Of a stretch of DNA of 64,000 nt, positions 35,371-48,228 are shown piece by piece (position 1 is the first letter of the stretch; every line of letters starts with the position of its first letter). The notes under the pieces were generated by a model, which saw nothing but the letters and a program-made list of their open reading frames with translations, was not told the origin of the DNA and ran no database searches. Source of the DNA: Jacaranda mimosifolia (taxonomy: Eukaryota > Streptophyta > Magnoliopsida > Lamiales > Bignoniaceae); NCBI GenBank assembly GCA_018894105.1, contig CM032117.1, positions 42,952,501 to 43,016,500 on the forward strand. Direction: 5' to 3'. Both the position numbers and the translations under genes were made by a program.

Positions 35371-36922
35371 TATTGAAATAGTGCCCCACAAGCTATTGAC
35401 ATGTAAAGTATTTCACTTGTGATATAATCTTGATTGAATGATATTCATTATAAATTACCATCTTCATCTTATGGTTATTTTACTTCACTAGCATTTGGTT
35501 GAAGCCCTTGGATCACACAAGACTACGAGACTTGGTCACTTCACAAGGAGGTGATCATGAAACAAGTTTTACAGGGTCGTGATCTTAAATCTTCCAAGTT
35601 AGGATCTTATGAGTCATGGCATCTAAGATTTGGATAGACTTGCACTAACGATGCATAAATTCAAGGGTTGGATATTGCTCTGTTTTATATGTAATCCATG
35701 TGAGACATGGGTGTTTGTTAGAGAACAAGTTCACTAAAGGCTCGCCTGGAGAATTCACTAGATAGTAGCAGTGGCAAGTTCTCCAACTTATGCTAGTGCA
35801 TAATTAGTCATTTGATCTGAGGATCCATGGTAACCTTGTGTTTAGGTCCTCATGCTTTGACTCTTCCTTGACCACTTAGTAGGTCTTTCGGATTGAGGTT
35901 GGGTATGAGCTACTTAGACATGAAGATTTGTGAGATCTAAGATGGGATCTGACTCCTCGTCGTTGTGAAGGGCGAATACATCTCCTATGTATTCTATAAT
36001 GATCGATTCCATGAAATTCTTGCACAAGGTAGTATGACAATTTAGTAAATGAGTTTTCCAAAAATAAGATCATAAAGGGAAATCGAACATTGGAATAGAG
36101 ACATAGCATCGAAGTTATTAGGGAGTGAATAAATATCTTGCCCTAGGCCTCTTTCGGGAGACAGGAGATGGAAGGACCATATTTGCATGGTAAACGTAGA
36201 GCTAGAATGGTTCTCCAAAAGCATTTGTTTCGGCCAATACTTGGGTTCCATGGGCTTGAGGTTGGACATCGACCATGGAGATTGGGTACTCTTCAATTAA
36301 TGAGATTAATTGAATTGAGTCATTAGTTTAAAGGAGTTTAGACTAATGTGAATATATGATATTCAAATAAGTCATAAGAGTTGTGAGCGCATGTCCAATG
36401 AATGGTAGAACCTAATGGGTCACACACAAAAGCCAATTGAAAATCCTAATTGATAAAGAGGAATTTTCTAAGAATTAGAAAGATTCCACCTTGACCAATT
36501 TTTAGAGGTAGACGGTTGACTAAATTTTTGGTCATTTTGGCTTGATTAATTTAATTGTTAAATTAATTAAATAATTTAAGGAGCTAAATTAGACCAATTA
36601 AATTAAGAAGTTAATTTAATTGGTGCCACATGACTATCAATTGGTCAAGTTTACTTAAGAAGTTAAGTGAACAATAACTAACTTAAAGAGTTAAGTCAAA
36701 GGTTAATTAATTAAATTAAGTGTTTAATTTAATTAAAATAAAGAATTAATTTTGGGGGGAAATTTAAATGAAGAGTTCATTTGGAGTGCATTAGAATTTA
36801 TTTGGATGAGATTTCATGAAATTCAATGAAAATTCCAAATGAAATTCGAATGCATCATAAATTCACATGCAACTTGCTTGCAAGTTGGCAAGCAAGTTGG
36901 TCAACCTTGAGGATGGTGTGAT
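35371..36922 (+). repeat. C1 3' LTR, first part
   Basis: Matches 27329-28898 of the 5' LTR and stops after gatggtgtgat. The final gtgat (36918-36922) is the target duplication of C2. The rest of this LTR is at 43686-44256. Confidence 0.93.
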
Positions 36923-39080
36923 TGTTGGAATAGTGCCTTGCAAGCCAATTAGATTGACCTTATAAAAGCTATTTCCATGTAAAACAATCTTGATTGAATG
37001 ATATTCTCTATATAGCCTTCTTCATCTTATGCTCTTTATTACTTCACTTGCATTTGGATGAAGCCCTTAGATCACACATGACTACGGGGACTTGGTTCAG
37101 TTCACTGGGTGGTGATTATGGAATAAGTCTTATACGGTCGTGAACTTAAAACTTTCAAGTCATAGGATCTTATAAGACGGGGCATCTAAGATCCGGATAG
37201 ACTTACACTAACGATGTATAAATCCAAGAATTGGATATTGCTTTGTTCCATGAGCAATCTGTATGAGATACGGGTACATGTTAGTGAGTGCTTGTTAGAG
37301 AATAAGGCAATGAAGTCCTTCCGAAGAATCCACTAGATAGCCATAGTAGCAAGTCGGTAGTGGTTGATTCTTTCGCTTACGCTAGTGCATATTATTAGTC
37401 CTCTGACCTGAGGATCTATGGTAACCTTGTGTTCGGTCCTCATGCTTTGACTCTTCCTTGACCACTTAGTTGGTCTTTCGAGTTGAGGTTGGGTATGAGC
37501 TACTTGGCATAGAAGTTTGTGAGATCCCAGATGGAATCCGACTCCTCGCTTTTGTAAAGGGCGAGTGCATCTTCTATATATTCTATAATGATCGATTCCA
37601 ATAAATCCTTGCGAAAGGTGCTGTGACGATTTGGAAAAGGAGTTTTCCAAAGGTGAGGTCACACAAGGGAATCGAACATTGAGAATAGAGACATAGTATT
37701 GAGGCTATTAGGGAGCCAACAAATATCTTGCCCTATGCCTCTTTCGAGAGATAGAAGACGGAAAGACCGTATTTGCATGGTACGCGTAGAGCTATGATGG
37801 TTCTCAAGAATATTCATTTCGGCTAATTAGTTGGACTCCATGGGCTGGAGGTTGGACATCGACCATGGAGATTTAGTACTCTTCAATTAATGAGATTAAT
37901 TGAATTGAGTCGATTAGTTTAAAAGGAGTTTTAAACTAAAATGAATATAAGATATTTAAAAATCACAAAGAGTTGTGAGCCCATGTTCAATGAATGTTAG
38001 AACCTATTGGGTCACATACAAAAGCCAAATAGCTTCCAAAATTGGTAGAGTAATTTTCTAAGTGTTAGAAAATTCACCCCTTTGGTGACTGATTTTCAAA
38101 GATCCAATTTAATGGTCAATTTGGGTTTGATTAATGAAGTGTTAAATTAATCAACCAATTTAAAGAGCTAAATTAGACCAATAATTAAGGAGTTAATCAT
38201 TTGGTACCATCTTGACCATCAATTGGACAAGTTGACTTAAAGAGTTAAGTTGACTAATTTAAGCTTAAGAGCTTGTTTGATTTAAGAGTTGAATCAAATG
38301 TTAATTAATTAAATTAAAGTGTTTAATATAATTAATGGAACAATACTTTTTGGAGATGAAGCGTTCATTTAAATTAGCATTTTAATTAATTTGGAATTAG
38401 ATTTCAAATGAAATTGAAATGCGCTTGAAATTCAAGTAAGACTTGAATTTGAATTTTGCCAACTTGGCATGCCACTTGGGCGGTCACCTTGAGGAAGGTG
38501 TGATGTCAACTGCCTTCACACTTTCCACCCTCTATATATAGATATAGAGTGCAAGAAAAATTCGAAATTAGCATTGCTGAAAGTGTGAGAATTGGATTCT
38601 TGCATTCCCTCCAAAATCTCTCTCTCCTGCATTGCATCATGTGTTGAGCTTTGCATTCCTTCTTCTTCCCAACCTGAAAATTGGCCTCCTCTATCTCGTT
38701 TTCTCCTTTCTAACTCCAACTTCTAGTGAGGGAAAATTGAAAGATTGTTTGGTGTGTAGATCATATCAATAGAGGCAAGACACTTGACTTGCTCAGTTTT
38801 GGAGATCCACCTGCAGCAGTTTCTGGTTGGCGAATTTTTCTGGAGTGATCTAGAAGTACAGCCAGGGCAAAGGTTGATGACATTCTGTTGTGCCGATTCC
38901 ACACAGTTTTTGGATCCGAGAGAGATAATTGATCTTCTTCTTGTTTTAAGCTACAAGAGGTAATTCTTTATTCTAATTCAGATATATAGCATGGATAGAT
39001 CCTTGGATGCTTGAGTAGATTAGTTATTTTCAAGCTTATAAAGTTTTGATTTATGGATCTGAACGCTACTCTTGTCTTCA
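36923..39080 (+). repeat. C2 5' LTR
   Basis: 2158 bp, from tgttggaatagtgcc to gctactcttgtcttca. The TATA region is at 38532-38547. The following primer site (agtgttattgaagcc) is a worn version of that in C1. Its 3' portion differs in part from C1's, so C2, C3 and C4 form a sub-group. Confidence 0.93.
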
Positions 39081-41060
39081 AGTGTTATTGAAGCCTTTTT
39101 CATGCTATGTTTTGGATTATTATTTGATTAATTCATGTGATGAATTGATCAATATCACCAAATACTTGATCTAAGTGATAGATTGGAGTGTTTGGTTGAT
39201 GATGCTTGTGGCTCTATTGCTTGATGAATTGAAAGCATGCTAATATGTGTTTTAAATGTTAATTCATATGATTAGTATGTTTTAATTCATAGCTATTTAT
39301 GCTAAATGTTGATTCGGCATTTACTGATGTTATATGTTGATATAGTATGTTAAATCTGACCTTAATGTGTTTTGGTCATTTTTGGATCCAATGTGATTGG
39401 GGTTTTGCTGGAGATTTTTGAAGAATGCGATTCTTACTTAAACTCGATTTTTGAAGCTTGATTGAGCAATTAAATTTCTAGTTTTAAAATGTGTTTTAGA
39501 TATGGAAATTGGTCCATAATGTGTGATTTAATGTTTAGAAAGAGTTCTAGAATTTTTGGTGTATAAAAGTTGGGCTAAAAATCGGCTTGACTAATATTTA
39601 CCCCAAAATAGGGACCGCCGGCCAGCCTTGGTGCAAGCTGGCAAGGCACTGGCTGAGAGCCATTGTCCAGCTGCGAGCCTAGCATGGCTAGCAGGGTCCG
39701 GCTATGGGTTGGGCAGGTTTTGAACTTGATTTTTGGCTCCTTTAGTGGCTAGAAATGATGTTAAATCATGTGTTATGAATGCACAAGTGTTGTGCAAGTT
39801 CTCAATTTTATGTTTGACATTTTTTAAGCTCCTTAAATATTGTTAAAGTTTATCTCCAAACATTGCATAAGTGTTATGCATGACCAATTATTTGTTAATT
39901 TGATTAACATTTAATTGATGGAATTAATTGTTAATTTTAGATTTGTTTATTGTTCATTTAATTGTTGAATGGATGATGAATGAATGGGGATGATCATGAG
40001 CCTTTAATATTGATTTTATTTATTTCAAGTTGTTGAAAAGTGTTGTATTAAATTGAGGCTTGTATGCCTCTTTATTTCTACCTTATAAAAGTTATGAGAG
40101 TAGAATCATAAGAATCCTATTCATGTAAATGTTGCATGGAGTAATAGAGACCAATGGAGGCATGGAGACTTTTGAAGACCCATGAATGTATGGGATACAC
40201 TCATATAATAGCTAGATTTAATCAACCCGCCTAAAATGAACTAGGTGGTGCACCTATAGTTCTAAGTGCACCACTTGGTTAGGCTTATGGTCATCCCATC
40301 CTAGGAGCATGCTAGGCGTATTTACTTATTTATGCTTTCCATATCTTATTGATATATGAGATGCATGTTTAGGAATTAGGATATAGAAAACCTAAATAAA
40401 AAGATAAAATGATGAGATATTTGCAAGCAAAAACCCTCAACTTAGAATGTCTAAGTGCTTTTCAATTATTAAGTCAAAATGAATACAAATTAAAAGAGTT
40501 TTAATTAATCCAAGTCTTCTACCAATAGTATATAGCATGACTATGCTACCACTTTTGTGTGATATACATCCGATCACGGGGGTCATACTTAGGTGGAAAG
40601 CTGTGACCATACACTTTGCATGAGATGCACCTTTGATTTGGGAATGTCCACTCATTATACACTCGGTTATGTGGGATGTTGTGGCGTCCGTCTTGAATCA
40701 AAGTTTGATTGGTAGGTTTGACTTAACACTGAGTAATGTAGAGGTCGTCCATCAGGGAATTTACATGAAATGGTGAGGCAAAATATATCAAGAATTGCAT
40801 GAGATGCAATTAACAAAAGTTGCTCACCTTTAGATTGCTCATGGATATACATCCGGTCATGGGGGTCCACTTGCAAGTCTTTAGGATCTTGATTCTCACT
40901 AGGAAATATGATTTCCCTAATTCTTCTAGGAGGTGAAGGATTTGATAAAATAGTGGGAGGAAAACATGCTTGAAAGACCATAAACATGTTTTTAATATCA
41001 AATTCAATCACATGCCTATTCTCTTTTTTGCCTTTGAGGATTTGTGAAATCTCAAGAATG
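39081..41060 (+). other. C2 leader, non-coding
   Basis: Collinear with the C1 leader. A GC-rich island at about 39611-39720 occupies the same place as the island in C1, but its sequence is largely different. I see no gene. Confidence 0.7.
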
Positions 41061-42917
41061 GTTTAATGTTCCACTCAATGTTATTTTGGAAACCAATAAA
41101 CTAACTGGGCTAAACTTCCATGATTGACTTAACCTCAGAATCGTTCTACATTCCTAGATGCGGATATATGTCCTATATCAAGGTGTTCCAAATCCTATAG
41201 GGATTAAAGTAGATCAAGAGACACGTGAAAAGTTCACAAAATGGGTTTAGGATCGTCATATCCTATAGTCTCATGATGGCATCTACAAACTTTTAAAGCT
41301 CAAAGACACATGAATAGTACCTTGATTAAAGTTTACAAGAGTTGTAAAGCAAACAAGGTGTGAGAAGTTCATGTTGTCAAAAGTGATTTTCAAGCTAGGA
41401 TGGATGTGAAGACATGTTTCATCAACTACGGTCTAAAGGTGATTAGGCTTGAAGAAGCTTTTTCTACTTAGATGTGGTGATGAACAATGATCTCCATGAG
41501 GATTTGATTCTCACATCCTCGCCGAGTTTAATTGATTAAAGTGTTGATCTAGAAGGAGACTACCATGACAAGGGCAAACCTTTGACACTTGTTTCCTTCT
41601 CCAAGTCTATGGGTCCTAGGGGTGCTAGAAAGGGAGGTAAAAGGAAGAAAAGTTCTTCCTCCAAGGGAAAACAACTATTAAAAACATCCGAAGGAGTCAA
41701 GAAGATTATAGAGGAAATAGTCGATATTATTTATTTCTATTTTGGTGAGATAGGCCATTGGAATCCATTTTGAAAGGAATACCTTGCAACCCTTTGAAGG
41801 GTATGTACTTTATTGAAATGCATTTAAGGATAAATTCTTCCTCATGGTGATATGATATCGCATGTGCTTCTTATCTTTGTAAGTTGTTACAAAGAATAAG
41901 AAAGAAGAACAAAACTTAGTGATGTAGATATGATCCACCGCCTTGGCTAAGAAGCAAGAGTTGTGACGAAAGTCGAAGGCATATAATAAGTTGGACTTAG
42001 GGAACTCTATAATTGTGTTGAACCCTTGCTATTATGTGCCATTTATTGTTGAGAACATTATTTCAATTCCCGTTTTAGATAGAGAAGGATTTGATCCTTC
42101 TATATCAAATGGGAGATTGAAGGCATTACAGAATGGGTTCTTTAATTGCTTATGGTACACTTAACAAAGGATTATACATATTGGGTTCTCAACCATCACT
42201 AATGCACTTTCAACAAAGTAAAAAAATTAGATATTCAAGAAAATGCCATGTCATGACATGCAAGACTTGGGCATATTTCTAAAATAGGATTAACAAGTTA
42301 GAAGCTCTCAAAGCAATAAATGTTAGTGGCATTGAGAAACTTCTTACTTGTAAATCTTGTTTAAAAGGAAAAATGACCAAGGCTTATTTTATAGGACAAA
42401 TGGCGCACTCGACAAGTCTTTTGGATTTGATCCATACGGATGTCTGTGGACCACTAAGAGTTAGTGAGAGAGGAGGCTATTCTTACTTCATCACTTTCAC
42501 TGATGACAATGGTCAGTTCGAACATGTGTTTCTTATAAAGAATAAGTTCGAAGCCTTTGAAAAGTTCAAATTGTATAGGAGTGAAGTGGAAAAGCTATTG
42601 GCGCTAAGTATTAAAGCTCTTTGATCGGATCGAGGGGTAGAATACTTGAGCACCAAATTCTTGGATTACCTAAGGGAGAATGAGATTCTCTTGCAATGGA
42701 CTCCAACCTGTACACCCCAATATAATGGAGTAGCTAAGATGAGAAACCGTACCTTGTTAGACATGGTACGTTCCATTATGAGCTTCTTCGATGTGCCCAT
42801 ATCCTTTAGGGGATACGCCTTAAAGACGACGACAAAGTTACTAAGTGTAGTACCTTCAAAGTCGGTACCCAAAACACCATATGATATATGGCATGGCAAA
42901 GCACCCTCTTACCAATA
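41061..42917 (+). pseudogene. C2 gag-integrase remnant
   Basis: Gag is barely readable and full of stops. The knuckle survives as YFYFGEIGHW near 41738, with the first two Cys replaced. Integrase is clearer: HARLGHISK near 42260, MTKAYFIGQ at 42373, HTDVCGPLRVSERGGYSYF at about 42433, TPQYNGVAKMRNRTLLDMVR at about 42712 and YDIWHGKAPSY at the end. At 42917 the frame runs into LTR sequence. C1 continues with YLKV and then RT at the matching point. Confidence 0.85.
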
Positions 42918-43680
42918 ATTAATGGGAAGAATACTTTTTGGAGGAAAAATTTAAATGAAGTGTTCATTTAACTTAGCATCTTAATTAATTTGGAGTTAGA
43001 TTCCAAATGAAATTGAAATGCACTTGAAATTCAAGTAAGACTTGAATTTGAATTTTGCCAACTTGGCATGCAACTTGGACAGTCACCTTGAGGAAGGTGT
43101 GATGCCAAATACTTCACACATTCCACCCTCTATATATAGATATAGAGTGCAAGCAAAATTCAAAATTAGCATTGCTGAAAGTGTGAGAATTAGATTCTTG
43201 CATTTCCTCCAAAATCTCTCTCTCTTTGCATTGCATCATGTGTTGAAGCTTTGCATTCCTTCTTCTTCCCAACCTGAAAATCAGCCTCCTCTACCTCATT
43301 TTCTCCTTTCTAACTCCAGCTTCTAGTGAGGGAAAATTGGAAGATTGTTTAGTGTGTAGATCATATCAATAGAGGCAAGACACTTAGCTTGCTCGGTTTT
43401 GGAGATCCACCTACAGCAACTTTCGGTTGGCGAATTTTTCTGGAGCGATCCAGAAGTATAGCCAAGGCAATGGTTGCCGACATTCTGTTGTGCCGATTCT
43501 AGATAGTCTTTGGATCCGAGAGAGATGGTTGATCTTCTCCTTGTTTTGAGCTATAAGAGATAATTCTTCATCCTAATTCAGATATATAGCATGGATAGAT
43601 CATTGGATGCTTGAGTAGCTTAGTTATTTTCAAGCTTATGAAGTTTTGATTTATGGATCCTAACGCTACTCTTGCCTTCA
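42918..43680 (+). repeat. C2 3' LTR, truncated at its 5' side
   Basis: 763 bp matching the last third of the 5' LTR, from attaatgggaagaatac onward (5' LTR near 38330). It ends gctactcttgccttca. Confidence 0.93.
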
Positions 43681-43685
43681 GTGAT

Positions 43686-44256
43686 GCCACCTAAGCATCA
43701 CACCTTCCCTCCGTTTGTAGATAGATATAGAGGGTGGCCGACCAAGCGTGTAATTTACACAAGCATTTTAGATCTAATTGTTAGATTATCCCTTTCCCTC
43801 TAATTTCCCATGTGTTGAAGCTTCACATTTTCTTCATTCCCTACCTCCAAATTTCGGCCACTTCATACCTTCATCTCTTCCTTATTTTCTAGATAACACA
43901 GAAGAGATTTAGATTGTCCATTAGTGTGTAGATCTTATTAATAGAGCAAAAAAATTGGATTGTTAGCCTTTTGGAGATCCTCAGTTTGGGTAGTAAGTTG
44001 GAACCATTTCTGGAGGCAGTTCAAATTTTCTGATTTGATTGGGCAAAAGTTGTCCAGAATATGCTATGACAAAGAAGACTACATTAAAGGAGTTCAAGCA
44101 AGTCTTTATCTCTTTGGTTGGATTTTGCTCTTAAGGTAATTGTCTGGCCTAAATCCACTTTAATGGCGTGAATTAGATCCTTAGGGAGGTGTGATCAAGT
44201 TTTATTTAAACTTTTAAGTGTTTTATAATTGGATCCTTGTCTCCCACCTTCTTTCA
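43686..44256 (+). repeat. C1 3' LTR, second part
   Basis: Resumes with gccacctaagcatcacacc, matching the 5' LTR from about 28899, and ends cccaccttctttca before the C1 duplication aactc. The TATA region here is degraded. Confidence 0.92.
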
Positions 44257-44261
44257 AACTC

Positions 44262-44523
44262 TTGTGTTGATTAGATAGAAATAAGAGGCATTATCAAGCT
44301 GGGTCATAGGCGAACATTGAAAAGAGTTGGGAAATAGAGAATTTGCCCTCTGACTCAGAGGATGAGGCTGGATCGGATGAGGCTAGGGATGGCACCTATG
44401 GAGATCCTCTTATTACCGAGCCTCTCCTGTTGCAAGGCATTTTCTGCTACTTATGCTGAAGCTCATCCCAATGATATTGCTTCTATCCTCGAAGTTGGTC
44501 CTTTTACTAGGTCTATAGCCTCG
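44262..44523 (+). pseudogene. Antisense gene of element B, 3' part
   Basis: Continues the reading interrupted by C1 at 27323. An acidic stretch (LTQRMRLDRMRL in one frame) is followed by AYAEAHPNDIASILEVGPFT and a stop at about 44522. Confidence 0.5.
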
Positions 44524-45200
44524 TAGACCAATTGATGTAATGGAATAAGTCATTCCCCCACCCTTATTTTAGCCATGCTATCTTGAAGTATCAAAGTAAA
44601 ACTTGATTGTGCTAGTTTGTTTTTCTCTTATTCCCACCTTATCATTTCTTTTGGTTGTGATCAAATTAGATTCACTTTGCTATATTGCTAAAGTTCATCC
44701 AAGCAAAAGCTTTTTCCTAATACCAATTTTAAGAAACTAGTGCTCCCAGCATACTAGATATTATTACTCTTGCCAATACATATATGAAGTAATGTTTAGA
44801 TTTACTGTGTCAAATATAATTTGAGCTATTAACCTACCGACATAAGGAGTTAAGTCTATATACATAAAGTGTGAGGTTTATACATATAGAAGTGTTGATC
44901 GTTTATACACATGATATGTTAGAAGTCGTTCGAGCTATAATGCACATGCTAGGTAGGACTTGTATGAGCTACAAGTTTACATTGCTCATTTGAGTCTTTA
45001 ACTCAAACACAATATCTGTGATTCGCTAGTGAAGTCTTAAGTAGCTAGTTTTTAGCTCGCTCAATCTAGCGGTCTCATAGAGTATTGTCTTGTAGTATGT
45101 TAAAGACGTCTCAGGAAAAAACATTTGATTGATAAGCAGGATAGAAAGCATTATAGCATAATTATAAGTTAGAAACGAAGTAAAGCATCTCATAAGTCCA
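44524..45200. other. Non-coding inner region of element B
   Basis: Occupies the place of the minisatellite region of element A. I see only worn AT-rich sequence and no clear tandem repeat. Confidence 0.5.
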
Positions 45201-46412
45201 AACAAATACTATGCATAAAATTTCCTTAAGTTGTGTACATTCCGTGGTCTATGGAATTTCTTCTCTTCCATACTTTCTAGCTCATACGCCTCTTTCGGTA
45301 TAACTTTCACCACTTTACAGGGTTCCTCCCAGTTTAGGACTAATTTTCGTATTGGCCCTTTGTTTCATCTTTCCTTAGTACCAAATCACCAACCTGAAAT
45401 ACTCAAGGTTTCACCATTTTACTAAAAGCTATTTGAATCATATGTTTGTTTGTCGTCATGCATATTTTAGCTCATTCCTTTATTCTTCGATGAGGTCGAG
45501 TTGGTTCCTTAATAACTCGTCATTATCCTTGACATTATAAGCTTGCTTTCATTGTGTCCAATCCCTATCTCTGTAGGGATCAGTGCATCCATCCTATATA
45601 CTAGGCTGAACAACATCTCCCCCATGGCAGTATGAGGAGTAGTTCGATACACCCATATTATATTGAGTAACTATTTGCCCAATTATCTCCAGCTCGGTTT
45701 AATCTAGATTGTTGTCCTTGTAGGATGATTATATTGGTTAGCTCAGCTTGCCTATTTATCTAGGGATGAGATACAAAGCTGAAGCACTAAATGATTTTCA
45801 TTTTTCACACTAGATTTAAACTTTAGCACCTTGAAATTGCTGACCATTAAATGAAACTAACTCTCAAGGGATTCGAAATCAGTAAACAATATTATGCCAC
45901 AAAAATTTAGTGACTTCATTCCTAGATATCTGAGCTAAAGCTAAAGCTTCCACCTACTTGCTGAAGAAGTCTATGGCTACTAGCAAAAGTTTCCTTTCTC
46001 CTGCGGCCATAGGGAAGGGACCTCCTATATCTGTTCCCCATTTGTAAAAAAGACATAGAGAACTCATAGTATGCATAGGCTTGGCAGACTGATAAGGTAT
46101 ATTGGCATGCCTTTGGTACCTATTACATTTTCAAGCCAGCTGTTTCGCATTAGCTTGAATAGAGGGCCAAAAATAACCTACTCATAAAACTTTAGCCACC
46201 AAGGTTGCTGCATTGAGATGATTATCGCATTATGCTTTATGGATTTCTCTCAGGACCTACTCACGTTCTCCCTCGAACAAACATCTGAATAGAGGTTGAA
46301 TGTATCCTTTTTTGTATAATAACATTTATTAATATGAATCTTGCTGCTCTTAAATACAGTTTGGCATCTGACACCTTTGTTTTTCCCTCTAAGCATTCCA
46401 TGAAAGTGATGG
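45201..46412 (-). pseudogene. Integrase of element B, broken
   Basis: Read on the minus strand with stops and shifts: LFRCLFEGE near 46270, HHCC remnant, YKWGTDIGGPFP near 46040 (first catalytic Asp) and AIDFFSK near 45970. The C-terminal GPY/F-like end is VGDLVLRKDE then WEEPCKVVKV with NVHNLRKF (45400-45215). The layout matches integrase of element A. It is cut at its N-terminal side by the C5 insertion. Confidence 0.8.
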
Positions 46413-48228
46413 TGAAAATTGAAATTTAATAATGCTATGTAAAATGGAATTTAAAACTTCAATAGTTCATATTTAAACAATCACACCAATGAATCCTCTC
46501 ATGCTAAAAAAATCAGTTTAGAAAATGAGCAAATTACATTTTTCTCACTCAGTAGGATGAAGAAAAACTAGGATCTCCAAAAGCCTCCTCAAATTCCTCC
46601 ATCTTCAAATCAAACTCTTTCTTCAAGCTCCAATGGAAGACCTTTCTTAATTCAACAACGTAGTATTCTCTTCAATCCTTGTAAATCACACTTGAGCCCC
46701 CTAATTATTGTGCCTCTATAGAATCCACATAGCTCAAGATATTAAATACTCAATGATCTAGAATTAAGCTAGAACTACTTTAGTTCAAAGAGGAATTTAG
46801 AGAGAATATTTGACATAGAGATAAAGACCTTGATGGAAGACTAAATTTAAGCGAGAAAAAAAGCAAATTGAAAATTGTGTGAAGAGAGCATGGAGTGGCC
46901 GGCCATTTAGGAGATAGAAGAGAGTATTTATAGTCCAACTTACAAGATATTTTTTGTAGCATTTAGAGCACCTATAGATACAATATGTATCTATAACCAC
47001 ACTTGCCATGCTTTAGATTCCCCTTCTTCTTCATTTGTCCACTTTATTTCCACTTCATTGTCACTTGAAATTTTAATTGGCTTTAATAAAAATCTCTATT
47101 TTTATTTGCCAACTAATATTCCTTTAAATTTAAATGGACTCTTCAACAAAATTGCATTTTTCGTGCTATAACTTTACCCATTTTGGCTTTTGGTTCTAGA
47201 AGTTGCAAAATTACAATTCTAGTCCTATAGGTATTGAAAAATTATCACTTTTAGTCCTTTTTTTGTCAAAGATCAAAAAAACCGCTAGGAAAGCTAACAT
47301 GGCACAACGAGAGTATGCCCATTTAAGGTTTAGGGTTTGGGATACCTACTGACATGTTTCTTAATATATATACATGTATTATGCATGCATATATTTATAT
47401 AAATATATGTTTATATGTATACACACCCATGTATATATATTATAGGTATATCACTGTTCTTAGCAAACCACTTTTCCCCTACCCCCAAAGCACCCGATCT
47501 ACCATGCCAGCTGGCCATGGTAGCCATGAGCTAGGTAGCCACTAGCACTACAAAAGAATTCATTCATTTTCGATAGGCTTAGATGAATTTCTGACGAAAC
47601 GACGAATTTCCAACTGGCCTTCGATGAAATTTTTTTTTGTTGGCAAAACCCTCATTGTAAATTATTTTGCGGCAGTTTTCTGACCAAATTCATTTGTCAA
47701 AAAAAATTTCGATGGATTTTTGTTGATTTTGTGATGGAAATTTGACCATAGGAAATAGCCAAAATTTTGTCTATTTTTTGACGGTTTGTTTCCGTAGGAA
47801 AGTTGTCCAATGTTGCACCATCAGATTTTTAATGAAATTTTTATTCCTTTTATTTATTTTTTATCGTATTCCGACGGTGTTTAGATGAATTTTCATCAGA
47901 CAACTATTAAGATTATTATTTATTTATAATTTTTTTTGTTGGAAGATCTTCAAATTTCTGGAAAAAATTACTTTTAAATAATTTCTACAAATTTAATTTA
48001 ATCATACCTATAACCTATTGATATGTCTTGTATATAAAATGACATATACTTTAATATAAATAGAATAATAATTTAAAATAGAACAATAATTTAAAATAAA
48101 ATATAATTTTATAAATATAATTCTTAAAAGTTATAATTCATAATTATAAAAGCCAAAAAGATTCTATCCATTAGTTGCCAGCATCATTATCACGAAGTTG
48201 AAATAGTCATCTTGCCGCTGGTGGTCAT

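Larger units (their letters stand above)
36923..43680 (+). mobile_element. C2: Ty1/copia retrotransposon inserted in C1's 3' LTR, internally deleted
   Basis: Bounded by the perfect duplication gtgat (36918-36922 and 43681-43685). The first LTR base pairs are tgttggaatag. The 5' LTR is complete. The inner region carries gag remnants and integrase, then jumps at about 42917 straight into the middle of the 3' LTR. RT, RNase H and the first two-thirds of the 3' LTR are therefore missing. The total of 6758 bp is short for an element with 2.2-kb LTRs, which fits the deletion. Confidence 0.93.
27329..44256 (+). mobile_element. C1: Ty1/copia retrotransposon inserted in element B
   Basis: The outer limits are fixed by the perfect duplication aactc at 27324-27328 and 44257-44261. 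Both LTRs start tatt(a/g)aaatag. The 5' LTR is 27329-29549. The 3' LTR starts at 35371, is interrupted by C2 after 36922 and finishes at 44256. The coding order gag, protease, integrase, RT, RNase H is that of Ty1/copia. All frames have stops or shifts, so it is inactive. It sits in B's antisense gene, whose reading continues on the far side. Confidence 0.93.

Noticed and set aside
47354..47545. Small plus-strand open frame in a (ta)n-rich stretch
   Set aside because: Low-complexity start and no domain; it lies within the inner part of the Mutator-like element.
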